From Elizabethkingia sp. YR214 (GTDB lineage Bacteria > Bacteroidota > Bacteroidia > Flavobacteriales > Weeksellaceae): 64,000 nt of DNA. The stretch is taken from NCBI RefSeq assembly GCF_003058195.1, contig NZ_QBUH01000005.1:62001-126000 (forward strand). Direction: 5' to 3'. Both the position numbers and the translations under genes were made by a program. The notes under the pieces were generated by a model that saw nothing but the letters and a program-made list of their open reading frames with translations, had not been told where the DNA came from and did no database searches. This document shows positions 1 to 7,225 of the stretch, in pieces; positions within the stretch are counted from its first letter, which is position 1; each line of letters opens with the position of its first letter.

Positions 1-324
1 CCCACAATACAATCTTACTCTGAATTACAATCCTATTTTAATAAGTTGTCTGATGAATTTGGATATAAAGCTGTTCCTCCGGAAGATCTTGTCAATAATC
101 TGGGATACAGACAGCTCCGCTCCGGAAACACAGAAGAAGCAATAAAGTTTTTCAAAGAGAATATCCGGAATTATCCAAATTCCTGGAATGCCTACGATAG
201 TTTGGGAGAGGCTTGTCTAAAAAAGGGTGATAAAAAATCGGCTATTGAAAATTATAAAAAATCTGTAAACATAAACCCTGATAATAAGGACGGAAAAGAA
301 ATATTAAAACAACTGGAAAACTAA
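1..324 (+). CDS. C-terminal part of a TPR-containing protein, probably an esterase-type hydrolase (cut by window edge)
   Basis: The reading frame is open from base 1 and ends at 324, so only about 107 C-terminal residues are visible. An internal TTG at 46 is not a convincing start because the frame continues upstream. The visible part has two TPR-like helical repeats (motifs NLGYRQL..GNTEEAIKFF and NAYDSLGEACLKKGDKKSAIENYKK). In Bacteroidota this tail commonly follows an alpha/beta-hydrolase or serine-hydrolase domain, and the same arrangement occurs in this window in the serine hydrolase at 42292-43686. The catalytic domain is outside the window, so the function is inferred. The CPBP protease gene follows after 4 nt, suggesting co-transcription. 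Confidence 0.6.
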   Translation, partial: PTIQSYSELQSYFNKLSDEFGYKAVPPEDLVNNLGYRQLRSGNTEEAIKFFKENIRNYPNSWNAYDSLGEACLKKGDKKSAIENYKKSVNINPDNKDGKEILKQLEN

Positions 325-328
325 TAAT

Positions 329-1156
329 ATGGAATCTGTTACTCAAAGCTCTGCTAAAAAGAGTTATACATACTACTTACTTATATTATTGTTCTATATA
401 CTGAGTCTTGTTGTATTTATTGCAGTATCTGGTATAACTAAGGAATTACCTGTTGAATATAAGGATTTGACCACTGTAGCTGCTTCATCAGGGCTTACAT
501 TTATTCTGGTAATTATCTTTACCAAATGGTCAAAGCTAACGCCAAATATGGTTGGTATTCTTCCTGGAAAATTAACTTTAAAAAGGTTCTTTACAGGTAT
601 TTCAATCGGGCTTATGGCTGCAATATTTCAGCTACTAATTTCTCTGCTCTTTTTTCACAGTCACCTGACTTTAAGTCTAAATAGTCTAAGCACAAAAGCA
701 ATTATCTTAAATATACTGTTATACTTCTTTGTGGCTTTACGCGAAGAATTTGTTTTCCGATCATATCCTTTAAATGCTCTGAACAATTCACTGAAATCTA
801 CAACCTCTCTGCTTATTATTATAATTGTCTTTATTGCTGAACATATCCTGGCTGGTATGAGTTGGAAAATGGCTATTATTGGATCCGGATTTGGAGGTCT
901 TTTGTTTGGTATAGCGGCATTACGTACTAAAGGATTAGCATTACCTATCGGATTACATTTTGCCTGGAACCTTGGACAATGGATTACGGGATTTAAAAAC
1001 GGAACAGGTATATATAAGGTCATTGTTGAGACTGGATATGAACAGAAAGCTGAAAATATTGGTTTAATGGCATTTGTTTTTGTGATGTGCATTGCAATAG
1101 CTATCGTCATATTTCTTACAAAATCACAAAATACTCCCCAGCGAAGTACCCTATAA
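329..1156 (+). CDS. CPBP family intramembrane metalloprotease (CAAX/Abi type)
   Basis: A 275-aa polytopic membrane protein with hydrophobic segments throughout. It carries the family signatures: an EExxxR-type motif in REEFVFRSYPL near residue 139, a conserved FxxEH (FIAEHILAG), and an HxxxN motif in GLHFAWNLGQ. These Glu/His residues coordinate the metal in type II CAAX prenyl endopeptidase-like (CPBP) proteases. Bacterial members act in the inner membrane and are often linked to peptide processing or self-immunity; the substrate here is unknown. It follows the TPR-protein gene by 4 nt. Its 3' end converges with the GNAT gene on the other strand. Confidence 0.85.
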   Translation: MESVTQSSAKKSYTYYLLILLFYILSLVVFIAVSGITKELPVEYKDLTTVAASSGLTFILVIIFTKWSKLTPNMVGILPGKLTLKRFFTGISIGLMAAIFQLLISLLFFHSHLTLSLNSLSTKAIILNILLYFFVALREEFVFRSYPLNALNNSLKSTTSLLIIIIVFIAEHILAGMSWKMAIIGSGFGGLLFGIAALRTKGLALPIGLHFAWNLGQWITGFKNGTGIYKVIVETGYEQKAENIGLMAFVFVMCIAIAIVIFLTKSQNTPQRSTL

Positions 1157-1198
1157 CCTTTAAAAATAAAACATTAATGCATCTTTTATCCTGAGAAA

Positions 1199-1849
1199 CT
1201 ATCCCGGGATTACAACAGAAGTATATAGACTTACCACTTTCCAACCCAAAGATTCATATAATAACCGCCCTTGTTCTGTAGCAACCAGAATATTATTTTC
1301 AATTCCCTTTTTATCTGCTATTTTTTGAAGTTCAGCAAACAAGTAACCTCCTAATCCTTTTCTTTGGTGATGCTGATTAGTTTCTATTCGATCATATATA
1401 GCCCATCCGTCAATACATACAACTCTGCCAGAAGAAGCCAGCTCGTTATTTTTATCTTTAATCTTAATGAGATAAACCCCATCATCAGAAATTTCAGTCT
1501 CCATAGTATAAGTATCAGCCAATGTCCGGTTTTTAATTTTATCAGAATTATTTTCGCTCATCATCAGATAGCCTTGCGGCTGAATGGTCCATCTATCAGG
1601 CAAGATTTCTGTAAGCTCACTACAGGCAGCGCAGACTTTAAGGAAAACCCACGGCTCGTCAATCGATTCTGCCAAATGAATTAAATCTTCATTCAGAGCA
1701 GGAAAAACATAACGAGTTTTTTGGTTTTCCCAACCAACCTCTACCTTAAATCCAGACTTATATTTAACCGGCAGCGATACTTCTCTGGATACTGACCAGC
1801 CATTTAACCACTTTTCTATAAAAATAGCGGGAACTTTTTCTTTCATCAA
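1199..1849 (-). CDS. GNAT family N-acetyltransferase
   Basis: A 216-aa protein with a C-terminal GNAT fold. The acetyl-CoA pyrophosphate loop is visible as QRKGLGGYLFAEL near residues 160-172 (Q/RxxGxG/A pattern), followed by the ESLGW motif typical of the last strand and helix. The N-terminal half holds several Cys and Trp residues and no recognised domain. The substrate cannot be read from sequence. The gene is downstream of the alpha/beta hydrolase at 1901-2875 on the same strand, 51 nt away. Confidence 0.8.
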   Translation of the reverse strand: MMKEKVPAIFIEKWLNGWSVSREVSLPVKYKSGFKVEVGWENQKTRYVFPALNEDLIHLAESIDEPWVFLKVCAACSELTEILPDRWTIQPQGYLMMSENNSDKIKNRTLADTYTMETEISDDGVYLIKIKDKNNELASSGRVVCIDGWAIYDRIETNQHHQRKGLGGYLFAELQKIADKKGIENNILVATEQGRLLYESLGWKVVSLYTSVVIPG

Positions 1850-1900
1850 TCAGAATTTATAAAGTTGAAAAAAGGTACATGATAATATAAATAAAACCAT

Positions 1901-2875
1901 TTACTGGACAAATACTGCCGGCTTTATCTTCTCAATAATTACTTTTTGTAATTTATCTGGTTCTGTATTAAAAATAGTATGCCCTGATTTTTTCATCCAG
2001 AACATTCCCTTTTTCGGAGCTTTAACAAATTTATAGTAATCTTCAACAAGATAATGTGATTTCTGTTTATCTCCATTTCCTTCAATAAAATATACCGGAG
2101 TATCAATTTCAGGAAGTGTATTAAAAAGACTTCCTTCCACAGATTTTTTCCACATCGGGAACCAGATTGCCAGCCATTTATAATAAATAGGTTTAAAATC
2201 TTCCTTTTTAGCAAAATCAACTCCGTTATGAATAAATAACCATTTCTGGGAATAGAATAAATCATCAGGCTTTGTAAAAGGAATATTTATCAGATCGAGT
2301 TCTTCCGTTGCTGCCACATTATTCGTTTTAACAGCCCATTTTTTCAGCATATCTACTGTTAATTCTGACGATTTATTTATATCGATAATTGCACTTATCG
2401 GAATATAGGCATATAATAATTCGGGATGGTTTTTAGCAATATCAAAACCAAGAACAGATCCCCATGAGTGAGAAGCTAAAAACAGTTTTTCACGCTTAAA
2501 TCTTTTTAAAAGGTAATTGACAACTTCATAAGCATCATTTTTTAGAAGTTCAGGAGTCAGATCTTGTTGCGTTGAATTTAGTTTTAATGTTTCTCCGGTT
2601 TCTCTCTGGTCCCAGTTTATAACCACAAATTCATCCTTCAGCTTATCTGTAAATTTTTCAGAAACAGCAACTAATGAAGTACCAGGCCCTCCATGCAAAA
2701 ATAGAAGAATCGGTTTTTCTTTGTTATTGCCTTTTATACTAATGAACTGTTTAATTCCTCCGATTGGAATGACTTCAGTAGTATCTATTTTAGCAATATT
2801 AATTTTATTATTTTTTTGACTTAAACAAATAAAATATACTGAAAGCAAAATCAATAAAAAACTTTTTTTAACCAT
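1901..2875 (-). CDS. Secreted alpha/beta hydrolase, proline iminopeptidase-like
   Basis: A 324-aa protein with an N-terminal signal peptide (MVKKSFLLILLSVYF, ending near residue 20). The oxyanion-hole motif HGGPG (in LFLHGGPGTS) and the nucleophile elbow SHSWGS (GxSxG-like) are present, with a C-terminal catalytic His in KSGHTIF. HGGPG plus WGS is typical of the S33 prolyl aminopeptidase-like subfamily, although substrate specificity in this group varies widely. It is probably periplasmic or exported. Length fits the family. Confidence 0.8.
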   Translation of the reverse strand: MVKKSFLLILLSVYFICLSQKNNKINIAKIDTTEVIPIGGIKQFISIKGNNKEKPILLFLHGGPGTSLVAVSEKFTDKLKDEFVVINWDQRETGETLKLNSTQQDLTPELLKNDAYEVVNYLLKRFKREKLFLASHSWGSVLGFDIAKNHPELLYAYIPISAIIDINKSSELTVDMLKKWAVKTNNVAATEELDLINIPFTKPDDLFYSQKWLFIHNGVDFAKKEDFKPIYYKWLAIWFPMWKKSVEGSLFNTLPEIDTPVYFIEGNGDKQKSHYLVEDYYKFVKAPKKGMFWMKKSGHTIFNTEPDKLQKVIIEKIKPAVFVQ

Positions 2876-3077
2876 TTCTGAATCTCTATTATATTATGAT
2901 ATCGTAAATACAATGATAACAAATTGTATTTATATATGAATATAGTTTATCGAGAATATTTTTGATCTTCTTTAGTCCTATAAAATCACTATAAATTAAT
3001 GGATATTTTTATTTACACCATTCTGCCTGGCATTTTCTATCTTTATATTCATAAAACAAAACTAATTATAACCTACC

Positions 3078-3908
3078 ATGAAAAATCAACTTTTAACCCG
3101 AAATATGCTCCGTATATTTCTGCTCTCCCCTCTGTTCCTCTTTATAAATTCATGCTCTGTCAATAATCAGTACCATAAGGGAAAACTTGTCTGGCAGGAT
3201 AATTTTAACGATAAAAAAGCATTCAATGTCAAATACTGGAGTAAGATTCCCAGAGGAACTTCTGACTGGGACAGACATATGAGTAATAATGATGAATGCT
3301 ATGATATGAAGAACGGAAAACTAATACTCCGCGGGATTAATAATACCAGTCTATCTCAGGATACTGCAAAATTTCTTACAGGCGGTATTTATACAAAAGA
3401 TAAAGTTTCCTTTGGGCTAGGACGCTGGGAAGTGAGAGCTAAGTTAAATGCTGCAAAAGGTGCCTGGCCAGCCTTCTGGCTACTGGCTCAGAATGGCAAA
3501 TGGCCTGGGGGTGGCGAGGTCGATATTATGGAAAGACTAAATCATGATAGTATTGCCTACCAAACTGTTCACAGTTACTATACACACAAGCTTAATATAA
3601 AAGACAATCCGAAACACGGAAGTACCGGAAAAATAAAACCAGATTCTTTCAATACCTATGCTGTAGAACTCCACAGTGACAGCCTTGTCTTCTTTATTAA
3701 CGGTCACAAAACATTTTCTTATCCCCGCATAAAAACAGATAAAGAAGGGCAATTCCCTTTTACAGATCACAAATACTATCTATTGCTGGATATGCAGCTC
3801 GGAGGCTCCTGGGTTGGCAAAGTAGACCCTAAAGAGTTGCCTGTTGAAATGGAAATTGACCGGGTAAGATTTTATAGTTTTGAAAAATCACCTAAAGGCA
3901 GCAAGTAA
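3078..3908 (+). CDS. Glycoside hydrolase family 16 lipoprotein (beta-glucanase-like)
   Basis: A 276-aa predicted lipoprotein: N-terminal hydrophobic stretch then the lipobox FINSC, acylated Cys near residue 26. The GH16 catalytic motif ExDxxE is clear (GGGEVDIMERLN: E147, D149, E152), with the preceding aromatic WPAFWLL segment. GH16 enzymes cleave beta-1,3 or beta-1,4-linked glucans or galactans by a retaining mechanism; the exact substrate cannot be assigned. There is no SusCD pair or other polysaccharide-utilisation gene nearby. The WG-repeat gene follows 42 nt downstream and may be co-transcribed. Confidence 0.88.
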   Translation: MKNQLLTRNMLRIFLLSPLFLFINSCSVNNQYHKGKLVWQDNFNDKKAFNVKYWSKIPRGTSDWDRHMSNNDECYDMKNGKLILRGINNTSLSQDTAKFLTGGIYTKDKVSFGLGRWEVRAKLNAAKGAWPAFWLLAQNGKWPGGGEVDIMERLNHDSIAYQTVHSYYTHKLNIKDNPKHGSTGKIKPDSFNTYAVELHSDSLVFFINGHKTFSYPRIKTDKEGQFPFTDHKYYLLLDMQLGGSWVGKVDPKELPVEMEIDRVRFYSFEKSPKGSK

Positions 3909-3950
3909 TCTGTAAATTCTATATATTTCGTCATAATGTACTGTACCCGC

Positions 3951-4613
3951 ATGAATATTCGTTTCTCTTTTCTTATACTTCCATTATTTACAGCGCTATT
4001 CTCAGCTCAAAAGAAAGATGAATGTTATAAAGTATTCTCAGATTCGGTTTCAGGAACAGAATTATACGGCTATAAAACCCAAAATAATGTAATTAAAATA
4101 CCCGCTAGTTTTATCTCTACTTACTCTGATGAGCTTTGCAAAATGGCAATTGTATTAGACTCAAAAGAAGGATGGATAGGAATAGATAGGAAGGGAGGTA
4201 GAATTTTAAGACCTTATATTTATGATAACGGCCCAGACTATGTAGAAGAAGGTTTATTCAGATTTACTGATGGAAAGAAAGTTGGTTTTGCCAATCTTAA
4301 CGGGGAGAAGATCATTATGGCTCAGTTTGATTTTGCAACCCCTTTTAAGGATGGATTAGCTGAATATTTCATAGGCGGAGAAAGAGTTTATGACAATGGA
4401 AAAACAGCCTCGCAGATTGCCCGAAAGGGAGGCTCTCTAACTGATGTTCACTGGAACTGGGGCGGAAATATAACCGAGTCAGGTTATATCAATAAATCCG
4501 GACAGAAATTTAAAGAAATAGTTCTCTTAGAAAAGGGTAAAAGACAAGCTATAACCCTCCAAAATAAAAAAGTATTACTCGATAAAAAAGGACAGGTTAT
4601 AAAGAAATACTAG
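3951..4613 (+). CDS. WG (KWG) repeat-containing secreted protein
   Basis: A 220-aa protein. I chose the ATG at 3951 rather than the in-frame ATG at 3936 because it places a normal signal peptide (MNIRFSFLILPLFTALFSAQ) at the N terminus. The mature part contains WG-type repeats: GWIGIDRKGGRIL, KKVGFANLNGEKII.AQFDFATPFKDGLA and SGYINKSGQKF. Such repeats form a beta-propeller-like or solenoid surface fold with no known catalysis. Function is unknown. The gene ends just before a strong terminator at 4641-4675. Confidence 0.7.
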   Translation: MNIRFSFLILPLFTALFSAQKKDECYKVFSDSVSGTELYGYKTQNNVIKIPASFISTYSDELCKMAIVLDSKEGWIGIDRKGGRILRPYIYDNGPDYVEEGLFRFTDGKKVGFANLNGEKIIMAQFDFATPFKDGLAEYFIGGERVYDNGKTASQIARKGGSLTDVHWNWGGNITESGYINKSGQKFKEIVLLEKGKRQAITLQNKKVLLDKKGQVIKKY

Positions 4614-4640
4614 AATTTTAAATATTCCTCAAATATTATA

Positions 4641-4675
4641 AAAGGGCACTAACTCTATATTTAGTGCCCTTTTTA
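4641..4675 (+). terminator. Rho-independent terminator after the WG-repeat gene
   Basis: The inverted repeat AAAGGGCACTAA / TTTAGTGCCCTTT encloses a short loop and is followed by T residues on the plus strand, 28 nt after the WG-repeat stop codon. Confidence 0.85.
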
Positions 4676-4751
4676 TATTCATTTGTTTCTTCATTTCGGC
4701 AATAACTTTCAGAAATACAAATCATTAAACTTTGAATATTTTTAATAAAAA

Positions 4752-4783
4752 TTTGCCTACTTACTAGTAGGTAAGTATATTTG
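4752..4783 (+). promoter_or_regulatory. tetR-fabF promoter with embedded TetR-type operator
   Basis: A Bacteroidota promoter is visible: -33 TTTG at 4752-4755 and -7 TATATTTG (TAnnTTTG) at 4776-4783, separated by 20 nt. The spacer contains interleaved palindromes, CCTAC-N6-GTAGG (4756-4771) and CTTAC-N6-GTAAG (4760-4775). This is the size and form expected of a TetR-family operator. A repressor bound there would cover the space between the two promoter elements, which implies autorepression of the operon. The ATG begins only 4 nt after the -7 box, so the transcript may be leaderless or nearly so. Confidence 0.75.
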
Positions 4784-4787
4784 CATT

Positions 4788-5339
4788 ATGAATACACGTG
4801 AAAAAATAATTTTGTTAGGTGATAACCTCATCCGAAAAAAAGGTTATAATGCCTTTAGTTTTGGTGATATATCAAAGGAATTGGGTATTAAAAATGCCTC
4901 GATACATTATCATTTCACAACCAAAACAACATTGGTTATTGCCATTATTCAGAAGCACCATATTCTTTTAGAAAAGTTTAAGCGCAAAATAGCGAATGAA
5001 AATCCACTTCAAAAACTTAAACAATTTTTATCTGTTTACGCGGTTGCAAAATCTGAAGGGCGCATCAGTATTCTGGGATCATTATCCAATGATTATTATT
5101 CATTCGAGCCAGAAGTTCAGGCTGAGCTAAAAATATTAACAGATAATACACTTAACTGGCTTACAGACACTTTAAAAGATGGTAAAAAGGAAGGCTTCTT
5201 TAACTATAATATGGATCATCATACAAAAGCATTGATGATTATCACCAATATTCTGGGAGCTGAACATCTTTCGAGAATAACCTACCATCAGAATTTTCAG
5301 GAAATAAAAAATACGATTATAAACGATTTAATATCATAA
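4788..5339 (+). CDS. TetR/AcrR family transcriptional regulator
   Basis: A 183-aa protein with an N-terminal TetR DNA-binding domain: KGYNAFSFGDISKELGIKNASIHYHFTTKTTLV, residues about 19-52, with the typical turn and the YHFxxK recognition helix. The remaining helical part is the ligand-binding and dimerisation domain. The gene lies 2 nt upstream of a beta-ketoacyl-ACP synthase, so its ligand may be a fatty-acid or acyl-derived compound (inference). A palindromic operator in its own promoter suggests autoregulation. Confidence 0.88.
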   Translation: MNTREKIILLGDNLIRKKGYNAFSFGDISKELGIKNASIHYHFTTKTTLVIAIIQKHHILLEKFKRKIANENPLQKLKQFLSVYAVAKSEGRISILGSLSNDYYSFEPEVQAELKILTDNTLNWLTDTLKDGKKEGFFNYNMDHHTKALMIITNILGAEHLSRITYHQNFQEIKNTIINDLIS

Positions 5340-5341
5340 CT

Positions 5342-6586
5342 ATGAGACGAGTAGTTGTAACAGGTATCGGTGCAGTGACTCCGATAGGAAATAATATAAA
5401 TGACTTTTGGGCATCATTAACAGCAGGTAAAAGCGGTGCAGCCCCTATTACCAGATTCGATACTTCAAGGTTTAAAACTAAATTCGGCTGCGAACTTAAG
5501 AACTTTAATCCTCTGGATTTTATCGAAAAGGCTGAGGCCCGTAAATATGATCTTTTTACTCAGTATGCATTGGTTGCTGTAGAGGAAGCTGTAAAAACCG
5601 GAAATATTGATTTTGAGAAAATGAACAGAAACCGTATTGGCGTAATATGGGGATCCGGAAACGGAGGTATTGAAACGTTCCAGCAGCAAATGACAGAATA
5701 TATATCAGGGGACGGAACTCCAAGATTCAGTCCGTTCTTTATACCCAAGATGATTGTAGATATTGCCTCTGGGGTTATCTCAATAAAATATGGATTACGT
5801 GGTGTAAACTTCACTACAGTATCTGCCTGCGCAACTTCTAATACGGCTATTATTGATGCCTACAATTACATCAAATGGAACAAAGCCGATATGATTATTA
5901 CCGGGGGTTCCGAGGCTGCAATAACAGAAAGTTCTGTCGGAGGATTTAACTCCGCTAAAGCGCTCTCCACAAACAACGAAAATCCTCAGGCAGCATCAAG
6001 GCCATTTGATGTAAACCGGGATGGTTTTGTAATCGGTGAAGGTGCAGGTGCTGTAATTCTGGAAGAGCTGGAAAGTGCAAAGCAAAGAGGCGCCAATATT
6101 ATTGCTGAAATTGTAGGTGGCGGAATGGCTGCAGATGCCTATCACATCACCGGTACCCACCCGGACGGAGAAGGAGCTTATCTTGGAATGCTTGCCGCTT
6201 TGGAAGATGCTGGTATTCAACCACACGATATTGATTACTTAAATGTTCATGCTACCTCTACTCCACAAGGGGATCTTAGTGAACTTAGGGCTGCAGAAAG
6301 GGTATTTGGGAGAGAAAATAAGCTGAATATTAGTGCAACAAAATCTATGACCGGACATTTACTGGGCGCAGCGGGTGCCGTTGAAGCTATTACCTGTATT
6401 AAAGCTGTGAGCGAAAATATTATTCCACCAACAATTAATACTCTGGAACCGGAACCTGAATACAAAGACGTATTTGACTTTACACTCGGTAAAAAGAAAA
6501 ACAAAGAAGTCATCTATGCTATGAACAATACATTTGGTTTTGGCGGCCACATCGCCACAAGTATCTTTAAAAAATATGTAGAATAA
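5342..6586 (+). CDS. fabF: Beta-ketoacyl-ACP synthase II (FabF-type)
   Basis: A 414-aa condensing enzyme with the complete KAS catalytic triad: Cys163 in VSACATSN, His303 in NVHATSTPQGD and His339 in SMTGHLLGAAGA. The C-terminal GFGGHIA loop is also present. KAS II elongates acyl-ACP by decarboxylative Claisen condensation with malonyl-ACP. It follows tetR by 2 nt in one operon. It stands alone, with no acpP or fabG neighbour, so it may be a second, regulated KAS rather than the housekeeping copy. That is inference, because other copies would lie outside the window. Confidence 0.88.
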   Translation: MRRVVVTGIGAVTPIGNNINDFWASLTAGKSGAAPITRFDTSRFKTKFGCELKNFNPLDFIEKAEARKYDLFTQYALVAVEEAVKTGNIDFEKMNRNRIGVIWGSGNGGIETFQQQMTEYISGDGTPRFSPFFIPKMIVDIASGVISIKYGLRGVNFTTVSACATSNTAIIDAYNYIKWNKADMIITGGSEAAITESSVGGFNSAKALSTNNENPQAASRPFDVNRDGFVIGEGAGAVILEELESAKQRGANIIAEIVGGGMAADAYHITGTHPDGEGAYLGMLAALEDAGIQPHDIDYLNVHATSTPQGDLSELRAAERVFGRENKLNISATKSMTGHLLGAAGAVEAITCIKAVSENIIPPTINTLEPEPEYKDVFDFTLGKKKNKEVIYAMNNTFGFGGHIATSIFKKYVE

Positions 6587-6722
6587 AACTATTGAATAAT
6601 TTATCACAAATAAGTGATATAAAATGATTATTTTCAGTCTATTTTTATTTTATTTGCATTAGTAATTGATATTAGATTCTAGATCTACTTTCTTATGCAA
6701 CAATTTTACTAAAATATAGAAC

Positions 6723-7067
6723 ATGAAAAAATTCTTTTATCTTCTTTTAACAGGAGCTTTCCTTTTCACTCTATTTATAAGCTGCAATAGAAGTGATAAT
6801 AATGACCGGACGATAGAAATAACCGCTAATGTATGGCCAACATATATTGAATATAAAAATGTTTTTGGTGACACTGTACACGGAATAAAAATTAAAGAAA
6901 CAGGTTCGAATGAATGGTCAACTATCGCTGGTATAAGTGGTTTTCAATATGAGGAAGGTTATGAATACCAAATTCGATTATTAAAAACTTATCTTGTAAA
7001 CCCTCCAATGGATGGAAGTAATATTGATTATAAGCTGATTGGAGTCATTTCAAAAACAAAAAAATAA
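6723..7067 (+). CDS. DUF4377-like lipoprotein
   Basis: A 114-aa protein with a lipoprotein signal (hydrophobic stretch then FISC, Cys at about residue 21). The rest resembles the DUF4377 domain: KIKETGSNEW, followed by I.GFQYEEGYEYQIRL and then NPPMDGSNIDYKLIGVISK. These domains occur in small periplasmic proteins, often next to HslJ/META domains. Biochemical function is unknown. It stands alone and converges with the fimbrillin-like cassette. Confidence 0.7.
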   Translation: MKKFFYLLLTGAFLFTLFISCNRSDNNDRTIEITANVWPTYIEYKNVFGDTVHGIKIKETGSNEWSTIAGISGFQYEEGYEYQIRLLKTYLVNPPMDGSNIDYKLIGVISKTKK

Positions 7068-7098
7068 ATCTAACTATAGATTATTATTTTTAGAAAAA

Positions 7099-7123
7099 CG
7101 GGCAATCAAAATTGATTGCCCGT
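7099..7123 (-). terminator. Terminator hairpin (second of two) after the fimbrillin-like gene
   Basis: The inverted repeat ACGGGCAATCAA / TTGATTGCCCGT is followed on the minus strand by TTTTTCT. It serves transcripts reading leftward from the cassette; on the plus strand it is followed by A residues, so it would not act there. Confidence 0.8.
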
Positions 7124-7133
7124 AAAAATAAAA

Positions 7134-7163
7134 GCAGACAACTCTATGGGAAGAATTGCCTGC
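7134..7163 (-). terminator. Terminator-like hairpin (first of two), G-U dependent
   Basis: On the minus strand, GCAGGCAATTCT pairs with AGAGTTGTCTGC over 12 bp, including two G-U pairs, around a 6-nt loop, and TTTTATTTTT follows. The wobble pairs are only available in minus-strand RNA. It is either a first terminator of the cassette or part of a small RNA that also contains the hairpin at 7099-7123. Confidence 0.65.
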
Positions 7164-7225
7164 AAAAACTATTTGTTTTTACACACAAATGAATAATAAA
7201 ATTTCAAGTAATAGATAATTCTTTT

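Noticed and set aside
1-324. TTG at 46 as the start of a short complete TPR protein
   Set aside because: The frame is open back to base 1 and reads protein-like sequence before the TTG, so it is the tail of a larger protein.
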